Source: Aquimarina muelleri DSM 19832 (GTDB lineage Bacteria > Bacteroidota > Bacteroidia > Flavobacteriales > Flavobacteriaceae). From it: DNA of 64,000 bases. Numbering within the stretch: the first letter of the stretch is position 1; every line of letters begins with the position of its first letter. The stretch spans positions 1-64,000 of the forward strand of contig NZ_AUML01000033.1 of the NCBI RefSeq assembly GCF_000430665.1, written 5' to 3'. The notes under the pieces are model-generated. The model saw only the letters and a program-made list of their open reading frames with translations, did no database searches and was not told where the DNA came from. This document shows positions 9,458 to 18,137 of this stretch, piece after piece. A program made the position numbers and the translations under genes.

Positions 9458-9760
9458 ATGACAATTATTATAAAAAGAATGTACAATAAAGCTATTTGGA
9501 AATACTTTTGGGATATTAATGTGTTTAATATTCCATTTTCTTTGATTATTGGTTTAATATCAGGCCTTTTATGGAGTATAATTATATTTTCTTCACTTGG
9601 AATTGTAATAGGTTATTTGGGTTATAAAACTTTCAAGAATAATCAATATTACGTATATTATAACCTTGGTTTAACAAAAACTAGTCTTTTAAAAAAAGTA
9701 TGGTTATTAAATATGATTATTTCTTTTTTACTATTTCTAATTTATATTATAATTAGATAA
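9458..9760 (+). CDS. Small three-helix membrane protein, partner of ABC ATPase
   Basis: 100 residues with three hydrophobic helices (about 25-40, 40-55 and 80-99) separated by a short basic and aromatic loop. It has no recognised domain. Its TAA is followed immediately by the ATG of the ABC ATPase gene, so the two are almost certainly co-translated. It could be a minimal membrane partner of the ATPase, although a normal ABC permease domain has about six helices and is far larger. Its start ATG is preceded by an A-rich leader typical of this genome. Confidence 0.65.
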   Translation: MTIIIKRMYNKAIWKYFWDINVFNIPFSLIIGLISGLLWSIIIFSSLGIVIGYLGYKTFKNNQYYVYYNLGLTKTSLLKKVWLLNMIISFLLFLIYIIIR

Positions 9761-10429
9761 ATGGACGTATTAGAAATAACTAATCTGAACAAATCTTACG
9801 GAAAAAAAATCCTTTTGAAAAATATTAACCTTCAATGTAAAGTTGGGGAGATTATAGGGGCTTTTGGTAGGAATGGAACAGGGAAATCAACGTTATTAAA
9901 GCTAATCTTTGGAACAGTAAAAGCAGATTCAATTCATATAAAAATAAATTCAAAGACTATTTTTCCAAATGATATAATTTCTTCAAAAAAGATAGCATAT
10001 TTGCCACAAGATACATTTCTGCCAAAAGAACAGAAAGTAAGAGAAATAATTCCTTTATTTTTTCCAAACGGAGAAGACCAAGACAAAATTTTCTATTCTC
10101 CACAAGTATCCAGTTTTGAAAAAACAAAAGTTGGGAAATTATCTTTAGGACAATTACGTTATCTGGAGTTATTAATTATAGGGAATTTAAGTCATACTTT
10201 TTTAATGTTAGATGAACCGTTTTCAATGATTGAACCAATTTATAAAGATGTAATCAAAGATTTGTTATTAAAATTAAAAAAATCAAAAGGTATAATCTTA
10301 ACAGATCATTATTATAATGATGTTTTCGAAATAACTAATAAAAATTTTATTATAAGAGATGCTAAAAAAATTGAAATAGTAGATAAAGCGGATTTAATTA
10401 AATATGAATATTTAAAATCAAATCAATAA
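9761..10429 (+). CDS. ABC transporter ATP-binding protein
   Basis: 222 residues, one complete nucleotide-binding domain: Walker A at 36-44 (GRNGTGKST), Q-loop Gln83, signature LSLGQ at 127-131, Walker B FLMLDE at 147-152 and H-loop His183. The signature is LSLGQ rather than LSGGQ, which is tolerated. No conventional permease gene is adjacent, only the 100-residue membrane protein directly upstream. The substrate cannot be inferred. The C-terminal ~20 residues are divergent. Confidence 0.9.
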   Translation: MDVLEITNLNKSYGKKILLKNINLQCKVGEIIGAFGRNGTGKSTLLKLIFGTVKADSIHIKINSKTIFPNDIISSKKIAYLPQDTFLPKEQKVREIIPLFFPNGEDQDKIFYSPQVSSFEKTKVGKLSLGQLRYLELLIIGNLSHTFLMLDEPFSMIEPIYKDVIKDLLLKLKKSKGIILTDHYYNDVFEITNKNFIIRDAKKIEIVDKADLIKYEYLKSNQ

Positions 10430-10610
10430 ATACAGTTGTACATTATTAGAATGTCTACTTTGGATTACCTACTAAATTTGTTTCATTTTTTTAAGTCACT
10501 CCTTTATATTTGTTATTGGTTACTTCCATTTTTATTTCTAAAGGAGCTAGACTTCTTAGGTGAAATGTGTTCTTTTGGGTTTTAATTTTTATGTATAGAA
10601 ATATTTTTTA

Positions 10611-10687
10611 TAAGGCTGTTTGGTTAATATTTAATTTCTCATTGAGGAGGAAACTCACGAGGTTATTGATTAAATAAACAGCCTTTG
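10611..10687. terminator. Long-stem terminator-like structure between convergent genes
   Basis: AAGGCTGTTT with flanking bases (about 10612-10628) pairs with AAACAGCCTT (to about 10685). The loop contains a fragment of the dispersed repeat (CTCACGAGGTTATTGATT). On the - strand the stem is followed by an A/T-rich stretch. It lies between the ABC ATPase gene (+) and the epimerase gene (-), so it could end both transcripts. Confidence 0.5.
10640..10673 (+). repeat. Dispersed palindromic repeat, fragment F
   Basis: Only the right end of the repeat remains: CTCACGAGGTTATTGATT after a GAGGAGG-containing segment. Compared with the full copies it lacks the left and central blocks. Confidence 0.55.
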
Positions 10688-10722
10688 CATTTTTGGTATA
10701 TAAAACCAGAGATTTTGTAGTT

Positions 10723-11784
10723 TTAAAGATCAATTTTACCTAACCCTGGGTTGTTTGTAGGATACAATATTCCTTTTTCGAGTTTAAATAAATTTTTGAA
10801 AGGATCATTTATCATGTCTAAATGACCATCTAAGTCTGCATACTTAATATTGGGTTTGGATAAAGCAAAATGTAGACCTGCAGATATACCTAGTCTACAT
10901 TCATCAATACACCCTACCATTACATCTATGTTTGCAGATTTGGCTACTGAATTTATGTGCATTCCTTCTACAATACCTCCAACCTTCATTATTTTTATAT
11001 TAACCATGTCTACAAAATTATTTTGTGCCAAGCGAAAAACATCTTGTAAACTTTTAATTCCTTCGTCAGCCATTACTGGAATCCCTACTTTTTGACTAAC
11101 TAAGCCTAGTTTTTCGCCATTTCCTACTTTGGTAGGTTGTTCAAAAATTTCAATACCTATATCTTTTGTAGCCGTAAAAAATGCTATTGCGTCTTCTACA
11201 GAATATCCTTGGTTGCCATCAAATCGTAATTGTATATTTGGGAATTTTTCACGTAGGTATACCATTTTCTCGATATCTTTTTCGAGAGAAAGACCTCCTT
11301 TAATTTTTAAAACAAAAAAGCCTTGTGCAACATATTCGGAAGCTATTTTTAACGTTTCATCCAATGGTAGTATTCCAATAGTAATACTGGTAGCAATACT
11401 ATTTCGATATCCTCCTAAAAATTGATATAAAGGGACTTCCATTTTTTTAGAAACGATATCCAAAAGTGCCATATCAACCATTGCCAGGGCAGAGGATTTA
11501 ACCGAAAGAAGCGTTTTAAGGCCTTCTAATGTTTCAGATAACATAAAGGGATTTCTTCCTAATAAAAAAGGAATGATACTAGTTTTTATATTTTGTTCTA
11601 CTTCATCTGGGGTTTCTCTTGTTACAGTAGGCTCCGGAGCGGCACAACCATATCCTACAAGTCCTTTGTCTGTTTCTATTTTTAAGATAAAATTAGTAGC
11701 GCCAGATATTGTTTCGTATGCAATAGTATACGGTGAGGAAAGAGAAAGTTCTAAACGTTCGTAGGATACTTTAGTTATTTTCAT
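10723..11784 (-). CDS. Enolase-superfamily dipeptide epimerase (Ala-Glu epimerase / DgcA-like)
   Basis: 353 residues, mandelate racemase/muconate lactonizing group. Catalytic residues are present: the KxK pair Lys160/Lys162 (VLKIKGG), metal ligands Asp189 (RFDGNQ), Glu215 (IFEQPT) and Asp240 (MADEG), and the second-barrel Lys264 in NIKIMK. The C-terminal CIDECRLG motif is typical of dipeptide epimerases. Known members epimerise L-Ala-D/L-Glu from murein recycling or other dipeptides; the close DgcA type racemises N-acetyl-glutamate alongside DgcN (DUF1611). A DUF1611 gene in the same gene run makes either plausible. The 227-base gap to the creatininase gene is filled by a hairpin element. Confidence 0.85.
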   Translation of the reverse strand: MKITKVSYERLELSLSSPYTIAYETISGATNFILKIETDKGLVGYGCAAPEPTVTRETPDEVEQNIKTSIIPFLLGRNPFMLSETLEGLKTLLSVKSSALAMVDMALLDIVSKKMEVPLYQFLGGYRNSIATSITIGILPLDETLKIASEYVAQGFFVLKIKGGLSLEKDIEKMVYLREKFPNIQLRFDGNQGYSVEDAIAFFTATKDIGIEIFEQPTKVGNGEKLGLVSQKVGIPVMADEGIKSLQDVFRLAQNNFVDMVNIKIMKVGGIVEGMHINSVAKSANIDVMVGCIDECRLGISAGLHFALSKPNIKYADLDGHLDMINDPFKNLFKLEKGILYPTNNPGLGKIDL

Positions 11785-11796
11785 GATTTTTTAGAT

Positions 11797-11980
11797 ATTA
11801 TACCATTTATCATTTGAATTTACCGGAATAAAATGTTCTTTTTATATCTCAATTTCAGAATAAATATAAACCGTAGCCTAGCTATGCTTGATACCAGATC
11901 GAGTCTGGAACAAGTTTTTCTTCTTCATTGAAACAAAAAAATATTTATTTTCCAGTAAATTCAAACAAAAACTGGTATTA
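11797..11980. repeat. MITE-like inverted-repeat element inside an operon
   Basis: Imperfect inverted arms of about 36 bases lie at 11797-11834 and 11943-11980. Both contain TTTGAATTTAC followed by C/TGGAA, and an outer ATACCA. They enclose about 110 bases with a smaller hairpin (GTAGCctaGCTATGC) and no gene. The element separates the creatininase and epimerase genes. Its size and arms fit a miniature inverted-repeat element or a processed intercistronic stem. Confidence 0.5.
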
Positions 11981-12011
11981 TTTATGTTTTGAGTGTTTTT
12001 AAAAACTTTTT

Positions 12012-12812
12012 CTAATATCGTTTTTGATACAAATCTTCTAAAGGAGTGTTTTTAATAGACTCAACAAAACGCACCATGTTTTGAATCATTATCTTCCACA
12101 TTTTCTCTCCTTTTTCTGCAGTTGCTTTGGTCGCATCTCCCATTATTCCACTTTCTGAAATTTTACTGGTACGTACATACCAGCTTACACTACGATCATC
12201 ATCAAAATCCAAAAAAGTACTGCCAAACTGTAATGTTTCATTTTCAGCTTTGTCCATTTGTACTATATCTGGTCTAACAGCAAGTGTTGTACTAGTTTCA
12301 ATCTCTCCAGCATGTGCATCATTTGGGGTGTCGATAAGACTAAGTAAATCTACATCGCTTGTTTCTCCAGTGTCGACACAGACAAAAATTTTTGCATCTC
12401 GATTAATCATTTGTGCAGCATAGCTAAGGGTAGGGGCATTATCTCCATGACCATTAAGAATAATGATTTTTTTGATCCCATTTCTAGCAAGGTTCATCCC
12501 TAAATCATATACAAATTTTGATAAAGCCTCGTTAGTAACACTTAATGTTCCTTTAAAATCTTCATGATGATACGAAACACCAAAAGGAATAGGAGGGAGT
12601 ACCAAAGGTTTTGGGTCTGGGCATGCCTCAGCGACTTTATAAGCCATATATTTTGCATCAAAATAATCGATATCTACAGGTAAATGAGGACCATGTTGCT
12701 CAATAGCACCGCATGGTAAAATAACGGTATCCATTGTTTTTAAATATTCTTCTAGCTCTGGCCAAGTTTTAAGCTCCCATAGGAAACTTGGTTTTTTATG
12801 TTGTTCTTTCAT
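12012..12812 (-). CDS. Creatininase family amidohydrolase
   Basis: 266 residues. The metal-binding pattern of the creatininase family is complete: Glu38 and His40 in GAIEQHGPHLP, Asp49 in DIDYFD, His122 in NGHGDN and Glu170 in HAGEIETS. Family members are two-metal hydrolases that open cyclic amides (creatinine) or cleave formamides in riboflavin/F420 and mycofactocin-type pathways. The gene lies 73 bases after the PP-loop gene on the same strand. Creatinine as substrate is unlikely in this company. A role in hydrolysing an amide or lactam made by the neighbouring genes is inference. Confidence 0.87.
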   Translation of the reverse strand: MKEQHKKPSFLWELKTWPELEEYLKTMDTVILPCGAIEQHGPHLPVDIDYFDAKYMAYKVAEACPDPKPLVLPPIPFGVSYHHEDFKGTLSVTNEALSKFVYDLGMNLARNGIKKIIILNGHGDNAPTLSYAAQMINRDAKIFVCVDTGETSDVDLLSLIDTPNDAHAGEIETSTTLAVRPDIVQMDKAENETLQFGSTFLDFDDDRSVSWYVRTSKISESGIMGDATKATAEKGEKMWKIMIQNMVRFVESIKNTPLEDLYQKRY

Positions 12813-12885
12813 GTGTTTATATAATTGTTTTAGAGGTCACATGGAACTCGCCAATAATCATTTTCTGTGTGTATCAAAAATTTTG

Positions 12886-14409
12886 TTATGGCTTTGTTTC
12901 ATTTTCTTTGTTTAGGAAATAAGAGGTTTCTAATTCCTTTTTTTCTATGGTAAATGTATGCCATTTTCGTTCTCGTAATTGCACTATACCATCACTATAT
13001 TTTATGAAAATATCTAGCAATGGTTTACGTATATGATTTGGAAGATCCGAAAGCATACTTCGTTCATTATCAAAGCGTAGTTTTACAATTTCATTGTGTT
13101 CTTTTGCTAATTTAATGGTATGCTCATTCTTTTCTATAAGAGACTTGCTTACTAATAAATGATATAGATGTGCAGCATCGCTTCCTATTTGTTTTACGCT
13201 GCGTTTAGCAAGAGCTTCTAGTCCTTTAGTTATTTGAGTATCATTGTACCCACAACGTTTTGGATCTTCTTCAAGGGCTTTAAGCATACCAACTATTCTC
13301 CTGCATTTTTCGCAATTACCACAAGGTAGCATTCTACCATCTTTTTCATGAGCAGCATGACAGGATACTTGCAGTTTTTGTAAATCGGGATATCGTTTTA
13401 CTAGTATTTTTAAAATTAGTAATTCAGACAGACTTCTTAAAAGCGAATATTGGTATATATCCCATCCTTTTTTTTGATAGTACCGTGTTAAAGCATTATC
13501 AAAATATTTACTCTGATCATACAAAGCATTATAATGAGAGATACCACTGTGATTACCTTTTACGGTAGTGTCATATTCGTTACCAATCAAAATATTACCA
13601 ATACCACGTTTGCGAGCTACAGGAAGTACTCCAAATAAAAATACTGGTACTGTCCAAAGTCTAATTGGATAGATATCGGCACGTATATTCTGAAAATTTT
13701 CTTTAATGAATGGCATTTGTTTTACCATCCAATTAAATATACGGTCACTATTACACCACGGTTTAACTGTATTTGGCTCGTTTTCACGGAAATAGTTATG
13801 CGCATTTACTGCTGTAAACCAATGTCTTCCTGATTCGTTTATAAAAACAGGATGTGCTTCTCCTATCTCTTTAATTATCCCGTAGGTTAACAAACTATCT
13901 TTACCACCACTACTTAAAATAGCGTATTCATTTTTATTGGTAATGCAAGAAGTTTTTTCAACTTTTATGTCCTTAAATTGAGTGTTAATAAATACTAGGT
14001 TAGCTGCTGTATACTTGGATAGTTTTTCTGGCTGAATAGAGTCAAATGGAGGTTTTAGGAATTCATTTTTTGCAAAGAATTTATTTACCAGGATTTCTCT
14101 GGATGTATTTTCTATCATGTCTTTTAAAAAACGTTTGTCTACCTCTTCAAAAAGACCATCAAATTCGATAGTTTCAAAAAATAACCCATAGTTAAGGGCT
14201 ACTTGCGAAAGCATCATACTGGCAAGGTTAACATCCTGAGCGTTTTTTTTACTAAAATATACTTGATTATAGGTATAAATAAGATCATTGCTAACATGGG
14301 TTCCATCTTTTTTTTGAATAGAATATGTGGCTTTTACTCGTTTTGGTTCTATAATAATTTGATGTACTTTTAGTAAAGGAAATACTATCAGGGATTTAAT
14401 ATTACTCAT
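12886..14409 (-). CDS. PP-loop (N-type ATP pyrophosphatase) protein with Cys cluster
   Basis: 507 residues. A PP-loop SSGGKDS at 166-172 marks an ATP-pyrophosphatase domain of the type that adenylates an amide, carbonyl or RNA base for amidation or thiolation. A C-terminal cluster of Cys350, Cys363, Cys366 and Cys369 (C-x12-C-x2-C-x2-C, with LPCGNCEKCRR) may bind zinc or an iron-sulfur cluster and resembles QueC-type enzymes. The first ~160 residues match nothing I recognise. Its ATG overlaps the stop of the DUF1611 gene by 4 bases. In context it probably adenylates a small molecule for amide or lactam formation; tRNA modification is the alternative. Confidence 0.7.
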   Translation of the reverse strand: MSNIKSLIVFPLLKVHQIIIEPKRVKATYSIQKKDGTHVSNDLIYTYNQVYFSKKNAQDVNLASMMLSQVALNYGLFFETIEFDGLFEEVDKRFLKDMIENTSREILVNKFFAKNEFLKPPFDSIQPEKLSKYTAANLVFINTQFKDIKVEKTSCITNKNEYAILSSGGKDSLLTYGIIKEIGEAHPVFINESGRHWFTAVNAHNYFRENEPNTVKPWCNSDRIFNWMVKQMPFIKENFQNIRADIYPIRLWTVPVFLFGVLPVARKRGIGNILIGNEYDTTVKGNHSGISHYNALYDQSKYFDNALTRYYQKKGWDIYQYSLLRSLSELLILKILVKRYPDLQKLQVSCHAAHEKDGRMLPCGNCEKCRRIVGMLKALEEDPKRCGYNDTQITKGLEALAKRSVKQIGSDAAHLYHLLVSKSLIEKNEHTIKLAKEHNEIVKLRFDNERSMLSDLPNHIRKPLLDIFIKYSDGIVQLRERKWHTFTIEKKELETSYFLNKENETKP

Positions 14410-15479
14410 CGTATTTCATCTATTAATATATCTATTAAATCGTTAGCTCCATGTGCTAAAACATCAAATGCAGGTAAACCAGTATCTCTTGTAATCTCTT
14501 TACATGCTGGTATAATTTCTTCTGGTAACATTCCTTCGTGATTTACTGTAATAGCTATTACTTCTTTACCAGAAATAACTTCGATTGCATTAATTTGTTC
14601 TTTAATGGAGTGTAGTTTGTACCCAGGAAAGCCATCATATTCTACCCGTTTAGGAGCGTGTTGTAAAATAACATAATCGGGTCTTCCTGCAGCCAGAATC
14701 TCAAAACCACCAGGATATGCAGGATTCATTAAACTACCTTGTCCTTCTATAACAATAACATCTGGTTTTTCGTTAGTATAAGCACTAACAACGGCATGTT
14801 CAATTTCTCCAGAAACAAAATCATTAATGCAGCTATCCATAACCATGCTATATTTAGCTCCTTGCATCCAAGCTGTTTGTCCTGTTCCAATCATTTCTGC
14901 TTTATGACCTCTTTTTATTAATTCATGAACTATCAACCATGCTGTTGTACGTTTTCCTATTGCAGAATCTGTTCCTAAAACAGCTAATTTTAGACAATTA
15001 ACTTTTTCAATTTCTCCAGAAAAAAAGTGTAGTTCATCTCTATTAGGTGTTTTTCGAACATCTCTAATACGACAATTGTTTTGCGCAGCAAGGTTAACCA
15101 AAGCTTTGTCATTGGATAAAAAATCATGTAACCCACTATCCAGATTCCAACCCATTTCGAGAGCTTTTTTTAAAGTGCCTTTTGCTTGTTCTGGAAGTCT
15201 TCCTCCGTCTGGAGCGAGCCCGATAACTAAAGATTTAGGAATCATACCTGTATCTGTTAATTCTTTTATGGCAGATTCCATATTTTTAAATATAGGAATA
15301 CCATTTTTTTTGCCATCTAATACTTTTCCTGCATCTTTTCCGGCGTAATTGCTATCAATCACACCTACTATATGGTATCTTTCTGTAAATCTTGTAAGCC
15401 CATGGGCTGTTTTTCCGTTAGGGGTATTAAATGCACCCTCGCAGTAGATTAAAGCTTTTCCGTCTATTGATTTTTTCAT
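14406..15479 (-). CDS. DUF1611 / DgcN-like protein
   Basis: 357 residues, the usual length of the DUF1611 (COG3367) family. An N-terminal Rossmann-like part (VIDSNYAGKDAG near 40-52) is followed by a P-loop NTPase-like domain with LGTDSAIGKRTT at 168-179, and VIEGQGSL and LQHAPKR further on. DgcN of this family N-acetylates D-glutamate together with the enolase-family racemase DgcA, which is encoded in the same gene run here. The P-loop suggests a nucleotide is bound, so the true reaction may differ. Spacing is 11 bases from the PLP gene and a 4-base overlap with the PP-loop gene, so these three form one operon. Confidence 0.82.
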   Translation of the reverse strand: MKKSIDGKALIYCEGAFNTPNGKTAHGLTRFTERYHIVGVIDSNYAGKDAGKVLDGKKNGIPIFKNMESAIKELTDTGMIPKSLVIGLAPDGGRLPEQAKGTLKKALEMGWNLDSGLHDFLSNDKALVNLAAQNNCRIRDVRKTPNRDELHFFSGEIEKVNCLKLAVLGTDSAIGKRTTAWLIVHELIKRGHKAEMIGTGQTAWMQGAKYSMVMDSCINDFVSGEIEHAVVSAYTNEKPDVIVIEGQGSLMNPAYPGGFEILAAGRPDYVILQHAPKRVEYDGFPGYKLHSIKEQINAIEVISGKEVIAITVNHEGMLPEEIIPACKEITRDTGLPAFDVLAHGANDLIDILIDEIR

Positions 15480-15490
15480 TTTTTATGTTT

Positions 15491-16552
15491 TTAATGTTTT
15501 GCTGTTAGAACTGCAACAAATCGATCAGGTTCTAAATTTATTTTTTCATCTAATTCTAGTAAAGCAATAAGTCCAGATGTGGAAGCTGGCAGAATACGAA
15601 GTCCTTCCTTTTTTAACAAAAAAGAACTCATTTCTTTCATTTTTTTATCACTAATATTATAAGCGTCTCCATTTGAATTTTGAATTGCGTAGAGAGCTTC
15701 TTCTCCATCAAAACTATGCCAGTTAATTAATGGCTCGTTATATTTGGTTTCTTTTATAGCTTCTGGATTTAAATCTTTGCAATAATCTAATCCTTGTTTG
15801 TGGGATTGAATTATCGGATTTTTTTTGGTAGAAGATGCAGCTATCATTTTAGGAATTCTCGATGTTTTTCCACGTTTATATAGACTTACGAACCCTCTGT
15901 AAATACCAGCAAATAATGTTCCGTTAGAAACTGGAGCAGCACAATATTTGGGAGCGTCTCCAAGTTCTTCGACAATTTCATAAGCTATTTGTGAATACGC
16001 ACTTATCTGTAAAGGTGTATTTGCTCCTCCTGGATTGGCGTCATACCAATTATTTTGTTCGGCTAGGATGCTACTGTGTTTTACAACATCTTCATAGCTT
16101 CCTTGCAGGCGTATTATTTCTGCATTAAGTACTTCCATTTCTTTTATACGTTCGGTATGAAAAGATTCGGGGATATATATTTTACAATGTATACCAGCTA
16201 AGTTTGCAGCTAGTGCTACAGCAACACCATAATTACCACAAGTAGCCAAAGAAACTACGTCATATTCTCTTCTGATAGCATCATATACCTGAGCAAAAGC
16301 AATTCGATCTTTTTGTGTGCCAGTTGGATTATCTCCTTCATATTTAATATATAATTGCCGTATATCAAATTCACGTTCTAATGTTTTTGCGCGGTTAAGA
16401 CTGGTGTCACCAACTTCAAGGTTTATAATGTCTTCATAACTTTCTAGTCTGTCGACTAATGATTTACTTTTATCTTTTACAAATTCGCTTAGTTTTCTCG
16501 TTTCTGAGGAAACTTTATTTTCAGCTGTTTTTACGCCATCTCTTAATATCAT
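15491..16552 (-). CDS. PLP-dependent beta-family enzyme (threonine synthase-like)
   Basis: 353 residues, fold-type II PLP enzyme. The Schiff-base lysine is Lys81 in PTGTQKDR, and the Gly-rich loop TCGNYG (104-109) fits substrate or phosphate binding; a SNGTLFAG loop lies near 229. The pattern is closest to threonine synthase/cysteine synthase relatives and shorter than housekeeping threonine synthase. It could form a beta-substituted amino acid, for example a diaminopropionate, or act as a dehydratase. It is first in the operon. A GTGAC-N14-GTGTC motif ends 51 bases upstream of its ATG. Confidence 0.8.
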   Translation of the reverse strand: MILRDGVKTAENKVSSETRKLSEFVKDKSKSLVDRLESYEDIINLEVGDTSLNRAKTLEREFDIRQLYIKYEGDNPTGTQKDRIAFAQVYDAIRREYDVVSLATCGNYGVAVALAANLAGIHCKIYIPESFHTERIKEMEVLNAEIIRLQGSYEDVVKHSSILAEQNNWYDANPGGANTPLQISAYSQIAYEIVEELGDAPKYCAAPVSNGTLFAGIYRGFVSLYKRGKTSRIPKMIAASSTKKNPIIQSHKQGLDYCKDLNPEAIKETKYNEPLINWHSFDGEEALYAIQNSNGDAYNISDKKMKEMSSFLLKKEGLRILPASTSGLIALLELDEKINLEPDRFVAVLTAKH

Positions 16553-16603
16553 CCTTTTGGTATTTAATACTTCAGGTTTATTGTTTTGAAATTATACTTT
16601 TTG

Positions 16604-16627
16604 GACACTTAATATTAAGAAAGTCAC
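16604..16627 (-). promoter_or_regulatory. Putative ECF-type promoter, PLP/DUF1611 operon
   Basis: Reads GTGAC, TTTCTTAATATTAA, GTGTC on the - strand with a 14-base spacing. The inner ATTAAT-type bases make it partly palindromic, so a dimeric repressor operator is an alternative. It lies 51 bases before the ATG of the PLP enzyme gene. Confidence 0.45.
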
Positions 16628-16788
16628 TTTTTTTTTTACATAGTCATAAAAATAATTTAAGAGGGGGAATAGAAGTATGTTTAGTGAAATTATTATATCT
16701 ATAAGATGTTGATGTATTTATTTTTTATGGTCTATCTTTTTATCTCAAAAAAGATAAAAATTAAGAAGGAAGTTTAATAAAAGAAATT

Positions 16789-16818
16789 CTCTCCATTTTT
16801 TCCTTATTTATGGAGAGA
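16789..16818 (-). terminator. Terminator-like hairpin after antiporter gene
   Basis: TCTCTCCAT pairs with ATGGAGAGA, and a T-rich stretch (AATTTCTTTT) follows on the - strand. It is about 45 bases after the antiporter stop codon and would end the ATPase/MscS/antiporter transcript before the PLP operon promoter. Confidence 0.5.
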
Positions 16819-16861
16819 GTTAAATATATTGATATAATCAAATGTTATATTTAGTTAATAA

Positions 16862-18136
16862 TTATTCAATAGTACTAGAGTCTTCTACTATAGGAGCTTT
16901 CCATTTAACAGTTCCTATTTTTCGTTCATTAGTCATTTTTATAGCGTTTGAAGCTCTTCTTTTATCATAAATCATAGCTCCTGTCATTATCAGACTTGTA
17001 CCAATGATAACAAATAAAAGGATTCCTGGTTCAAAAGTAGCTATTTGTGCTTCTTGAGGAATAGCATAAAATAGTAATACTGTTATAAGACCTCTGGGGG
17101 CTATAAATAACTGAGGGATTATGTCTTTGCCTTCAAAAATCCGTAATAATATAAAACGAATGATGTATATAGAAATAATAATTAAACTACTGATTCCTGC
17201 TACTTTTAGGTCTAATAAAGATGTTATGGTTATAGTGACACCAAAAATTACAAAGAAAAAAGTTCGTACTACAAAAGCAGTTTCTGCTGTTATAGTATGT
17301 AATTCATGATAGATATGATGTGCTTTTTCATACTGAAGAAACCTTGAAAGTTTTCCTTTAAAAAACAGTTTCATATTAGCGATAACTAATCCGAAAATAA
17401 GAATGATGATAAGGGATGATAAGTGCATTTGTTTACCTAGTGCGTATAGTAGTAAAAGAACAGCTATTAAAAGAAATAATTTAACTTGACTTTTGATACG
17501 TTGAAAAATTAAAATAATGGCATAACTGGCTATTAAAGATATAATAATTGTTAATGCTAAGTTTCCTGTAAAACCTATAACACCACTATCCTGAGTAGGG
17601 TTTAATTTTCCAGTTAAAAAATAAAATAACATAATACCAAGAATGTCTGAAAAAGTACTTTCATAGATGTGGAATTCTTTTTTGTCTTTATGTAGTCCAG
17701 ATACACTAGGGATAATTATAGCACTAGATAAAATAGATAAAGGGGTTGCGTATAACCAGGCAGATTGCATAGTCATTTCGGGGATGAAATTGTATAAGAT
17801 TAGGGCAGCAATCCATGCAGATGCTACTAAGCCTATTAATGCAATAGCCATGGATTTAAGAATAGGTACTAGTTTTTCTTTTTTAAGCTCTAATTCTAGA
17901 GCAGCTTCTAATACAATCATAATTAATCCAACAATACCAAGAACTTCTAAAATAGGAAAAAAGTTTAAAGAATCTGCATTAAAATATTTTAGAGCGTATT
18001 GTAATATTACTCCTAAAACAATGAGCATTAGGACTGCTGGTATATTTGTTTTTTTTGATATTCCATTAAAAAGGAAGGATAAAATAATGATAACTGATAC
18101 TTCAATAATTAGATAGTAGGAATTTAAAATTTCCAT
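16862..18136 (-). CDS. Cation/proton antiporter (CPA1/NhaP-type)
   Basis: 424 residues with about twelve membrane helices, typical of the sodium/hydrogen exchanger family. The N-terminal helix with NIPAVLMLIVLGVIL and a later segment ATPLSILSSAIIIPSV resemble the ion-binding region of CPA1 antiporters. The C-terminal ~40 residues form a short charged tail, so there is no large regulatory domain. The gene starts 1 base after the MscS-like gene. The ion (Na+, K+ or Li+) cannot be read from sequence. It is last in an operon with a mechanosensitive-type protein and an ATPase, suggesting ion or volume regulation. Confidence 0.85.
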   Translation of the reverse strand: MEILNSYYLIIEVSVIIILSFLFNGISKKTNIPAVLMLIVLGVILQYALKYFNADSLNFFPILEVLGIVGLIMIVLEAALELELKKEKLVPILKSMAIALIGLVASAWIAALILYNFIPEMTMQSAWLYATPLSILSSAIIIPSVSGLHKDKKEFHIYESTFSDILGIMLFYFLTGKLNPTQDSGVIGFTGNLALTIIISLIASYAIILIFQRIKSQVKLFLLIAVLLLLYALGKQMHLSSLIIILIFGLVIANMKLFFKGKLSRFLQYEKAHHIYHELHTITAETAFVVRTFFFVIFGVTITITSLLDLKVAGISSLIIISIYIIRFILLRIFEGKDIIPQLFIAPRGLITVLLFYAIPQEAQIATFEPGILLFVIIGTSLIMTGAMIYDKRRASNAIKMTNERKIGTVKWKAPIVEDSSTIE

Positions 18137-18137
18137 T

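Larger units (their letters stand above)
16553..16861. other. Intergenic region upstream of PLP operon
   Basis: No gene is supported. It holds the putative ECF-type promoter at 16604-16627, an A/T hairpin at 16734-16755 (ATCTTTTT...AAAAAGAT), and the terminator-like hairpin at 16789-16818. Confidence 0.5.

Noticed and set aside
10486-10500. A further GTGAC motif near 10.5 kb
   Set aside because: GTGACTT is present on the - strand, but no GTGTC follows at 14-15 bases and no gene starts downstream on that strand.
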